Origin: an uncultured Ruminococcus sp.
GTDB lineage: Bacteria > Bacillota > Clostridia > Oscillospirales > Ruminococcaceae
DNA length: 5,468 nucleotides
Assembly (NCBI GenBank): GCA_947174625.1
Contig: CAMWJT010000096.1
Span: 1-5,468 of the forward strand
Direction: 5' to 3'
Made by a program: the position numbers and the translations under genes. The notes under the pieces are model-generated. The model worked only from the letters and a program-made list of their open reading frames with translations. It was not told the origin of the DNA and ran no database searches. Shown piece by piece: positions 1-5,468 of this stretch; within the stretch, counting starts at the first letter, position 1, and each line of letters begins with the position of its first letter.

Positions 1-747
1 ACTGCAATAGTCTTTTCTGGTTGCCTGCAACTGTCTCAGCCGGGTTCTTCCCTCGCCTCCCTGGTAACAGCGACATTCCATTGCTGTTGCCAGTTCTTCA
101 GCTCTCCGGAATGCTGAGACAAATAACGGAATCAAAATCGGGATCATGGCTTTGACACGATCTGCTAATTTACCGTTATCCAACATGGCACCCCTGGCTT
201 TCTGCGCTGCCATAATTTTATCTGTTTCTTCAATCAGTGTCGGGATGAACCGCAGTGCAATCGACATCATCATTGCCATTTCATGTACCGGAAATTTAAT
301 TTTCTTCAAGGGCGATAACAAACTCTCAATTGCATCCGTGAGCAGAATCGGCGAAGTTGTGTATGTCAGCAGAGACGACCCGGTAATTAATAAAATAATC
401 CTGCATATCATAATAATACTTGTCTGCAAGCCGCCCTCTGTGATCTTCAAAAATTTCCAGCTCCAGAGCATTTCACCACTGTCAATAAATGCCAGATTCA
501 GAATCGCCGTAAATACCAATACCGGAAAAATCGGCTGAATACTCTTGACACTCATCCGGAACGGAATTTTTGACAATCCCTGCACCAGAATCACAAAAAT
601 CAGCCCGGCAAGCAGATTCCAGACATGATTGCCGGAAAACAGCATGACAATAAAAATCAGCGTGTCTATAATTTTAAATCTTGGGTCTAATTTATGAATC
701 ACGCTGTCTACCGGAAAATACTGCCCTAGTGTAATATCTTTCAGCAT
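1..747 (-). CDS. ecfT: EcfT, transmembrane subunit of an ECF transporter (3' end cut by window edge)
   Basis: This is the membrane scaffold of an energy-coupling factor transporter, which links the two ATPases to exchangeable vitamin-binding S components. The 249 visible residues open with MLKDITLGQYFPVDS, typical of EcfT. Hydrophobic segments lie at about 24-38, 41-58, 72-88, 109-131 and 200-213. The first coupling-helix Ala-Arg-Gly motif is AQKARG (181-186). The second reads AMECRCYQGG (222-231), with Cys on both sides of the Arg where the classical motif has Ala and Gly. The family is usually about 265 residues, so roughly the last 15-20, including the final membrane helix, probably lie beyond the left edge. 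The ATG overlaps the ecfA2 stop codon by 7 bases, and an AGAGG lies upstream, which suggests translational coupling. Family identity is clear; the transported substrate cannot be told because no S component is present. Confidence 0.95.
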   Translation of the reverse strand, partial: MLKDITLGQYFPVDSVIHKLDPRFKIIDTLIFIVMLFSGNHVWNLLAGLIFVILVQGLSKIPFRMSVKSIQPIFPVLVFTAILNLAFIDSGEMLWSWKFLKITEGGLQTSIIMICRIILLITGSSLLTYTTSPILLTDAIESLLSPLKKIKFPVHEMAMMMSIALRFIPTLIEETDKIMAAQKARGAMLDNGKLADRVKAMIPILIPLFVSAFRRAEELATAMECRCYQGGEGRTRLRQLQATRKDYCS

Positions 748-1625
748 GATGCGCCATCCTCTCTGCTCCGCACTTTGTTCTGCAATAACTGCAAAACTGC
801 CTGCCTTGCCTGTTCCACCGTGTACAAATCCTCTGGCAAATCATAACCATGTTTTCGGAGCGCCTGCATGACGGATGCAATCTGCGGAATTCTCAGTCCC
901 AGTTCTTTGAGTTCCTCGGATTTCCGGAAGACAAGCTTTGTGTCTTCATAGCAAAATAATCTTGCTTTGCTCATGACGAGTAATTTCTCTGTAAATTCTG
1001 CAACATCCTCCATGCTGTGCGACACTAATAACACCGTACTCCCGGTTTTTTTCTGATAATCCCGGATCTGACGGAGCATTAAATTTCGACCTTTCGGGTC
1101 AAGTCCGGCACAAGGTTCATCCAGGATTAAAATTTTCGGACGCATTGCCATCACGCCGGCAATCGCCGCACGGCGCTTCTGTCCGCCGGACAATGCAAAC
1201 GGCGAACGTTCCAGCAAATTCTTGTCCATTCCCAGCATCTGCGCCGTTTCAAATACTCTTTCCCGGATTTCTGTTTCTTGCAAGCCCATATTTCGGACAC
1301 CAAATGCAATGTCTTTATAAACGGTTTCTTCAAATAACTGGTATTCCGGATATTGAAATACCAGTCCGACTTGAAAACGGACTTCCCGAAGCCGGGATTT
1401 ATCCGCCCAGATGTCCCGCTGCTCCAGATAGATCTTTCCGGATGTTGGCTGCAACAAACCATTAAAATGCTGCATCAATGTGGATTTGCCCGACCCGGTA
1501 TGTCCGATAACACCGATCATCTGATTGGATTCTATTTCTAAATTCACATGGTCAACTGCTGTTTTCTCAAATGGAGTACCTGCGCTATACACATAGGTCA
1601 GATCTTCTGTTTTCAGAATTGCCAT
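741..1625 (-). CDS. ecfA2: EcfA2, ATP-binding subunit of an ECF transporter
   Basis: This is one of two ABC ATPases that power vitamin uptake through EcfT, working on the cytoplasmic face as a heterodimer with EcfA1. All motifs are present in its 294 residues: Walker A GHTGSGKST (41-49), Q-loop with FQYPEYQLF (90-98), signature LSGGQKRR (145-152), Walker B ILILDEP (165-171) with catalytic Glu170, D-loop AGLD (173-176) and switch His203. The PEYQLF Q-loop context marks it as A2 rather than A1. Residue 172 is Cys where DEPTAGLD is usual, which should not affect catalysis. The C-terminal region after about 235 is the ECF-type dimerisation extension. The ATG at 1625 is the only plausible start because an in-frame stop lies about 30 bases upstream; its best purine-rich ribosome site (AGAAAGG) is some 15 bases away, longer than usual. 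A 33-base gap separates it from ecfA1. Confidence 0.96.
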   Translation of the reverse strand: MAILKTEDLTYVYSAGTPFEKTAVDHVNLEIESNQMIGVIGHTGSGKSTLMQHFNGLLQPTSGKIYLEQRDIWADKSRLREVRFQVGLVFQYPEYQLFEETVYKDIAFGVRNMGLQETEIRERVFETAQMLGMDKNLLERSPFALSGGQKRRAAIAGVMAMRPKILILDEPCAGLDPKGRNLMLRQIRDYQKKTGSTVLLVSHSMEDVAEFTEKLLVMSKARLFCYEDTKLVFRKSEELKELGLRIPQIASVMQALRKHGYDLPEDLYTVEQARQAVLQLLQNKVRSREDGASC

Positions 1626-1658
1626 TCTCTTTGTCTCTGTCCTTTCTGTAATTAATCA

Positions 1659-2522
1659 TTATAATAATTTCTCCAGTGCTTCCAGACACTCCGATTCTGT
1701 CAGAATCTCCGGAGAAATCCGGAAGCCTGCACGGTTCAGCTCCCAGGCAAGTTCTGTTACCTGCGGCACGTCAAGTCCTAATTTTTTCATGCGTTCCACC
1801 TGTGAAAAAACTTTCTCTGGCGGATCATCCAGAATCATTTCACCATGATCTATTACGATCACTCGCTCTGCAAGTGCCGCTTCTTCCATGTAATGCGTAA
1901 TTAATACAATCGTAATGCCCTGTTCCCGGTTCAGTTTCCGGATGGTCTCCATGACTTCCTGCCGTCCCTGCGGATCTAACATCGCCGTCGGTTCATCCAG
2001 AATAATACAATCCGGCTGCATGGCAATCACACCGGCAATGGCAACACGCTGTTTCTGTCCGCCGGATAACTGTGACGGCGCATGATGTCGGTATTCATAC
2101 ATCCGGACGGCTTTCAGGGCATCATCTACCCGCCTGCGGATTTCTGCCGGAGGGATACCCAGATTTTCCGGTGCAAATGCGACATCTTCCTCCACAATCG
2201 ACGCAACGATCTGATTATCCGGATTCTGAAATACCATCCCGGCTTTTTGCCGGATCGCAAATAAATTTTTTTCCTCACGGGTATTCATTCCGGCAACGAA
2301 TAAATCACCCTTTTCCGGAATCAAAATCGCATTCATATGCTTTGCCAATGTAGACTTGCCGCTGCCGTTATGTCCCAGAATTGCCGTGAAACTCCCTTTT
2401 TGGATTTCAAGTGAAATATCTTTCAGAATCCAGTTATTTTCTGTGGCATTCTCCGGATTTTCTGTGTCAGACGGATAACGGAACCAGAGATGTTCTGCCC
2501 GGATTATGCGATTATCTGCCAT
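1659..2522 (-). CDS. ecfA1: EcfA1, ATP-binding subunit of an ECF transporter
   Basis: This is the partner ATPase of EcfA2 in the ECF energising module. In 287 residues it has Walker A GHNGSGKST (50-58), Q-loop with FQNPDNQIV (98-106), signature LSGGQKQR (152-159), Walker B CIILDEP (172-178) with catalytic Glu177, D-loop MLDP (181-184) and switch His210. FQNPDNQ is characteristic of A1. Residues 18-30 hold a short Asn/Glu-rich stretch between the first strand and Walker A that is longer than in typical homologues. The frame is open 66 bases further upstream to an ATG at 2588, but I chose 2522: it has an AGGGGG ribosome site 8 bases upstream, and its product begins MADNRIIRAEHLWFRYP, matching the usual family N-terminus. 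The start lies inside the last codons of the methyltransferase gene (11-base overlap), so the two are probably translationally coupled. Confidence 0.96.
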   Translation of the reverse strand: MADNRIIRAEHLWFRYPSDTENPENATENNWILKDISLEIQKGSFTAILGHNGSGKSTLAKHMNAILIPEKGDLFVAGMNTREEKNLFAIRQKAGMVFQNPDNQIVASIVEEDVAFAPENLGIPPAEIRRRVDDALKAVRMYEYRHHAPSQLSGGQKQRVAIAGVIAMQPDCIILDEPTAMLDPQGRQEVMETIRKLNREQGITIVLITHYMEEAALAERVIVIDHGEMILDDPPEKVFSQVERMKKLGLDVPQVTELAWELNRAGFRISPEILTESECLEALEKLL

Positions 2523-3411
2523 AAAACAAGCCCCCTGCATCCTGACTGCACCAGACAGCCGTAGAACCGCACGGCAGACACATACCACTTTGTTCTACGG
2601 GCAGACCGATTTCATCAAAATACACATATCCGCCAAATTTCCGGGTCAGCAAGCCATCTAAAATATAACCCATCACGGACGGCGATAATCCTGTTGTATA
2701 ACTATTAATGACAAAAAATATCGGATTGTCACTTAATACATTCACGCAGTTCTGTACCAGATCATAAATGCAGTTCTCCAGTTTCCAGACTTCGCCGCCA
2801 GGTCCTCTGCCGTAACTGGGCGGATCCATAATAATTGCATCATAGCGCCGTCCCCGGCGGATTTCCCGGAGCGTGAACTTTTCACAATCATCCACAATCC
2901 AACGAATCGGCTTGTCCTGCAAACCGGATAATCCGGCATTTTCTCTTGCCCACTGCACCATGCCTTTGGAGGCATCCACATGACAGACTTCCGCTCCTGC
3001 CTGCGCACATGCCAACGTTGCACCGCCGGTATAGGCAAACAGATTCAGCACACGGATTTTCCGCCCGGCATTCCGGATTAAATCATTCATAAAATCCCAG
3101 TTGACAGCCTGTTCCGGAAATAATCCCGTATGCTTGAACCCTGTAGGACGGATTTGAAATACAAGATTTAATTTCTGATAAGGCAATTCCCACTGCTCCG
3201 GCAATTTTGCATGAAATTCCCATTTTCCGCCGCCGGAGCTGCTCCGGTGATAACAGGCATCCGCCCTCTGCCATAATTTCTGATTTTTCTCTGTCTTCCA
3301 TAATACCTGCGGATCTGGACGAATTAACGTCACACCGTTCCAGATCTCTAATTTTTCACCGTCGGAAGTATCTAACACTCTGTATGCTTCCCAGTTATCT
3401 GCTGCTCTCAA
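2512..3411 (-). CDS. Class I SAM-dependent methyltransferase, rRNA-methylase type without PUA domain
   Basis: This 299-residue protein probably methylates RNA, by similarity to the RlmI/RlmK-like family (Methyltrans_SAM); its exact target is unknown. The N-terminal part (about 1-100) has conserved-looking features (IRPDPQVLW, YHRSSSGGGKWEF, GFKHTGLFPEQAVNWD). The Rossmann core follows: SAM-binding motif I VLNLFAYTGG (121-130), the motif II acidic strand end HVDAS (144-148), VDD near 173-175, and the catalytic-type motif DPPSYGRG (196-203). Unlike RlmI it has no N-terminal PUA domain. The start is TTG: an AGGAG sits 9 bases upstream, an in-frame TAG lies just above it, and the first internal Met is residue 108. 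The C-terminus runs about 12 residues past the LPCGSTAVW block where I would expect relatives to end, and this tail carries the ecfA1 start. A 44-base AT-rich gap separates it from ruvB. The family is certain; the substrate is not. Confidence 0.9.
   Translation of the reverse strand: MRAADNWEAYRVLDTSDGEKLEIWNGVTLIRPDPQVLWKTEKNQKLWQRADACYHRSSSGGGKWEFHAKLPEQWELPYQKLNLVFQIRPTGFKHTGLFPEQAVNWDFMNDLIRNAGRKIRVLNLFAYTGGATLACAQAGAEVCHVDASKGMVQWARENAGLSGLQDKPIRWIVDDCEKFTLREIRRGRRYDAIIMDPPSYGRGPGGEVWKLENCIYDLVQNCVNVLSDNPIFFVINSYTTGLSPSVMGYILDGLLTRKFGGYVYFDEIGLPVEQSGMCLPCGSTAVWCSQDAGGLFYGR
2531..2536 (-). promoter_or_regulatory. Ribosome binding site setting the ecfA1 start
   Basis: On the minus strand AGGGGG lies 8 bases before the ATG at 2522, inside the methyltransferase coding sequence. 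It favours this start over the longer in-frame alternative at 2588, which would use a methyltransferase-internal ATG. Confidence 0.75.
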
Positions 3412-3420
3412 TGCAATACT

Positions 3421-3425
3421 CTCCT
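3421..3425 (-). promoter_or_regulatory. Ribosome binding site for the methyltransferase TTG start
   Basis: AGGAG on the minus strand ends 9 bases before the TTG at 3411. It decides the start, since the frame closes at a TAG overlapping this site and there is no ATG or GTG near. Confidence 0.7.
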
Positions 3426-3455
3426 AATATCTTATATTTTATATTTTTAATAATT

Positions 3456-4514
3456 TTATTCTGCATCCAGTGTCAGTTGTGCCGGAGAAATTTCCTGTGT
3501 CACCGGATACCCTAAATGCTGATACGCAAGCGCCGTGGCACAACGTCCTCTCGGTGTCCTGGATAAAAATCCCAGTTGCATCAGGAATGGTTCGCACACA
3601 TCTTCCAGTGTGACGGCTTCTTCTCCCAATGCAGAAGCAAGCGTTTCCAGTCCGACAGGTCCGCCGCTGTAGCCTTTGATAATCATATCTAACATTCTTC
3701 TGTCGTTGCTGTCAAGTCCTAAATTGTCAATTTCCAGACGATCCAATGCCATTCTTGCAATATCCTGCGTGATCTCACCGTTGCCGATGACATCCGCAAA
3801 ATCCCGGACACGTCTTAATAATCTGTTGGCAATTCTCGGTGTTCCTCTTGACCGCCCTGCCAGTTCCATAGCGCCGTCTGCCGTACATGGAATGTCCAGA
3901 ATCTGCGCACTCCGCCGGATAATATCACTTAACTGCGCCGGTGTATACAATTCCAGTCTCTGGACAATCCCGAACCTGTCCCGGAGCGGTGCAGAGAGCT
4001 GTCCGGCTCTTGTCGTTGCTCCCACAAGCGTGAATTCCGGCAGATCCACTCTTAAGGATCTTGCGGACGGTCCTTTCCCGACGACAATATCAATTGCATG
4101 ATCTTCCAGAGCCGGATATAAAATTTCTTCTACAGCTCTGTTCAGTCTGTGAATCTCATCTATGAACAGCACATCCCCTGGAGAGAGATTCGTCAGGATT
4201 GCCGCCAGATCCCCCGGACGCTCGATCGCAGGTCCTGTGGTGATCCGCAGATTCACACCCATTTCATGCGCAATAATCGCCGACAGTGTCGTTTTGCCCA
4301 GTCCCGGCGGTCCGTATAATAATACATGATCCAGAGCACCTTCACGGCGCTTTGCCGCTTCCATGTAAATCGCCAGATTCTCTTTGACTTTCGTCTGTCC
4401 GATGTATTCCGTCAGCGACAATGGACGAAGTCCCCGTTCTGTTCCGGTATCTTCTTCCAGTTCCTGTGCTGTCACTAATCTGTTCTCAAATGCAAAATCC
4501 CCTGTTTCTATCAT
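3456..4514 (-). CDS. ruvB: RuvB, Holliday-junction branch-migration ATPase
   Basis: RuvB forms hexameric AAA+ rings on either side of the RuvA-bound Holliday junction and pumps DNA to drive branch migration in recombination and repair. The 352-residue product is full length. It shows Walker A GPPGLGKTT (68-76), Walker B DVLFIDEIHR (114-123), the RuvA-contacting hairpin region about 141-160, sensor 1 GATTRAG (165-171), the arginine-finger segment APLRDRFG (175-182) and sensor 2 GTPRIAN (224-230). The C-terminal winged-helix DNA-binding domain spans about 265-340, ending in GFLSRTPRGR. The ATG at 4514 is supported by GAGGAA 6 bases upstream. It follows the SseB-family gene by 24 bases. A short extra C-terminal tail (SPAQLTLDAE) is unremarkable. 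Identity is certain. Confidence 0.99.
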   Translation of the reverse strand: MIETGDFAFENRLVTAQELEEDTGTERGLRPLSLTEYIGQTKVKENLAIYMEAAKRREGALDHVLLYGPPGLGKTTLSAIIAHEMGVNLRITTGPAIERPGDLAAILTNLSPGDVLFIDEIHRLNRAVEEILYPALEDHAIDIVVGKGPSARSLRVDLPEFTLVGATTRAGQLSAPLRDRFGIVQRLELYTPAQLSDIIRRSAQILDIPCTADGAMELAGRSRGTPRIANRLLRRVRDFADVIGNGEITQDIARMALDRLEIDNLGLDSNDRRMLDMIIKGYSGGPVGLETLASALGEEAVTLEDVCEPFLMQLGFLSRTPRGRCATALAYQHLGYPVTQEISPAQLTLDAE

Positions 4515-4538
4515 AAAAATTTCCTCAATTCTAAAAAA

Positions 4539-5267
4539 TTATTTTTGAAAATAATGCTTTTTATTCCGGATATAAAACGGCTCTGCCTGACTTGCCGCAC
4601 GCTTGCCGAGTTCCTGTTCATAACTCAGAAAGAATAATCTCTCATTGCTTTTTTTGACTTTATATAAATACCGCACCAGATTCACAAATAATTTTCGGGT
4701 ATTGCCCATCATATCCACAACAATTAAAACCTGCGGTTTTTCGCTCCCCTTGATCATCTCCACCAGAAATGCCCGTTCGACGTTCGGCTGTGTCGTGAAA
4801 AATTTAGAAGCATACTGCTTGATCTGAGAAAATGGCTTCTGCGGTTCTCTGTAACGGATGTTCTCTAATTCATTATAAGAGATTGCCTTGATATGCAGAT
4901 TTCTTGCAATATTCAGAATCGCTTTGAGTTCCGGGGAATACAATTCCCGGCTGTCATAATTGGGATTCATAACAGCAGCCCGGTTCTGAATCAGTTCAAA
5001 AAAACGCAGACAATTCAATTTATAACATTCTACATAACGATTGGCAAACATGGACAGAATCCGGTAACTTGTAAAAAACGGAACGAATACAGTCCCCTGT
5101 GCATTCCGGACAGTCATCAGCTCCAGTCCGGCTTGTCTGGAATTTTTCTCCGGTTCTGCGGATTTCCGACACATGACAAAAACATCACTCCGGATTAACG
5201 TCTGCAAAAAAATGCTTCGCTTACTGCTGTCTGTCATTGCTTCCTGCAACAATTCTTCCAAATTCAT
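4539..5267 (-). CDS. SseB-family protein of unknown function, between ruvA and ruvB
   Basis: The 242-residue product resembles SseB proteins (named from E. coli enhanced serine sensitivity), whose biochemical role is not established. The N-terminal SseB-like domain (about 16-125) contains SDVFVMC, the TVFVPFFTS strand-turn (59-67) typical of the family, and VMNPN (99-103), matching the usual 'hydrophobic-NP' turn. The second half (about 145-235) resembles the SseB C-terminal domain, with TTQPNVERAFLVEM and QVLIVVDM strands (159-187). No signal peptide, membrane segment or nucleotide-binding motif is visible, so it is likely cytosolic. I chose the ATG at 5267 because a perfect AGGAGG lies 7 bases upstream; the in-frame GTG at 5273 is only 1 base from it and the TTG at 5270 only 4. 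It sits 40 bases after ruvA and 24 before ruvB, so it is probably co-transcribed with both. The family call is from remembered sequence features and is good but not certain. Confidence 0.8.
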   Translation of the reverse strand: MNLEELLQEAMTDSSKRSIFLQTLIRSDVFVMCRKSAEPEKNSRQAGLELMTVRNAQGTVFVPFFTSYRILSMFANRYVECYKLNCLRFFELIQNRAAVMNPNYDSRELYSPELKAILNIARNLHIKAISYNELENIRYREPQKPFSQIKQYASKFFTTQPNVERAFLVEMIKGSEKPQVLIVVDMMGNTRKLFVNLVRYLYKVKKSNERLFFLSYEQELGKRAASQAEPFYIRNKKHYFQK

Positions 5268-5274
5268 CAACACA

Positions 5275-5280
5275 CCTCCT
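5275..5280 (-). promoter_or_regulatory. Ribosome binding site setting the SseB-family start
   Basis: A perfect AGGAGG on the minus strand is followed by 7 bases and then the ATG at 5267. This spacing rules against the GTG at 5273 and TTG at 5270 that lie between them in the same frame. Confidence 0.85.
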
Positions 5281-5292
5281 GTAATTCAATTT

Positions 5293-5315
5293 AAAAATAA
5301 TTTTTAATTATTTTT
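5293..5315. repeat. A/T-only perfect inverted repeat at the ruvA stop codon
   Basis: Two 10-base arms (AAAAATAATT and AATTATTTTT on the plus strand) flank a 3-base loop. The repeat overlaps the last codon and stop of ruvA and most of the ruvA to SseB-family gap. Having no G-C pairs, it would form only a weak RNA hairpin and is not a normal intrinsic terminator. It may be chance in AT-rich DNA. Confidence 0.5.
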
Positions 5316-5468
5316 GCCTGCCGATCTCCCGGAGCGTCAAACGGATCAATTCTTCTGCCGGTGCATTTTCATCCTGCCGGAGCAGTATCGGCAATACTTC
5401 CTCCTGTTGATACCCCAGGACAGCAAATGCCGCTAAAGCCTCCGAGAGATTATCACTTGTCCCGGTCT
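5308..5468 (-). CDS. ruvA: RuvA, Holliday-junction-binding protein, C-terminal fragment (5' part beyond window)
   Basis: RuvA tetramers bind the four-way DNA junction and load RuvB rings onto it. Only the last 52 residues are in the window, read in the frame ending at TAA 5310-5308, with two leftover bases at the edge. They match domain III, the flexible C-terminal helical domain that contacts RuvB: NLSEALAAFAVLGYQQEEVLPIL, where EALAA..LGY is the usual signature, followed by APAEELIRLTLREIGRQK as the last helix, equivalent to 'ELIKAALK' in homologues. The remaining roughly 150 residues (junction-binding domains I and II) lie beyond the right edge. Identity rests on this domain plus the nearby ruvB. 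Confidence 0.88.
   Translation of the reverse strand, partial: TGTSDNLSEALAAFAVLGYQQEEVLPILLRQDENAPAEELIRLTLREIGRQK

Noticed and set aside
146..538. A 130-codon plus-strand open frame
   Set aside because: It is antisense to ecfT, which has clear family motifs over the same stretch; the hydrophobic look of the translation is a by-product of the membrane-protein codons on the other strand.
2523..2588. A longer ecfA1 starting at the ATG at 2588 (22 extra residues)
   Set aside because: The extra residues are not ECF-ATPase-like, lie wholly within methyltransferase coding sequence, and the ATG at 2522 has a well-spaced AGGGGG.
3233..3247. GC-rich inverted repeat CCGGAG-CTG-CTCCGG that could be a terminator stem
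   Set aside because: It lies inside the methyltransferase gene over the codons of the SSSGG stretch, has no following T-run on the transcribed strand, and is explained by the abundant CCGG words.
3412..3455. Possible promoter in the AT-rich gap between ruvB and the methyltransferase
   Set aside because: A CTGACA near the end of ruvB resembles a -35 box, but no good -10 box sits at 16-18 bases; the TATA-like strings are what an AT-rich spacer gives by chance.
3676..4101. A 141-codon plus-strand open frame
   Set aside because: It is antisense to ruvB across sensor 1, the arginine finger and the winged-helix region, and has no recognisable domain.
5271..5273. GTG at 5273 as the SseB-family start
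   Set aside because: It is only 1 base from the AGGAGG, too close for initiation; the ATG at 5267 has ideal 7-base spacing.

Overview
The window is a compact block of housekeeping genes, all on the minus strand, from what looks like a Clostridia-class Firmicute. Lachnospiraceae or a close relative is likely, but that is an inference from family resemblance, the strong AGGAGG-type ribosome binding sites, the moderate GC content (mid-40s percent by eye) and AT-rich gaps between genes. Nothing in the window points to a phage, plasmid, transposon, CRISPR array or RNA gene.

Read in the direction of transcription (high to low coordinates), the order is: the C-terminal end of ruvA (cut by the right edge), an SseB-family protein, ruvB, a class I SAM-dependent methyltransferase of the rRNA-methylase type, then ecfA1, ecfA2 and ecfT (cut by the left edge). 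Gaps are 40, 24 and 44 bases in the first half. In the second half the methyltransferase overlaps ecfA1 by 11 bases, a 33-base gap separates ecfA1 from ecfA2, and ecfA2 overlaps ecfT by 7 bases. No GC-rich terminator and no convincing promoter is visible in any gap, so the seven genes can be read as one transcription unit, or as overlapping units whose start lies outside the window.

Functionally there are two modules. RuvA and RuvB form the Holliday-junction branch-migration motor, here separated by an SseB-family gene of unknown function. EcfA1, EcfA2 and EcfT form the energising module of an ECF vitamin transporter; no substrate-binding S component is encoded here, as is usual for shared (group II) modules. 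The methyltransferase bridges the two modules and is tied to ecfA1 by overlapping reading frames.

I see no clear new biological system. The points most worth a second look are the SseB-family gene between ruvA and ruvB, the ECF module sitting behind ruvB and a methyltransferase, and a word-level signal: by hand count the window has no GGCC at all but about 74 CCGG, although both words have the same base composition.
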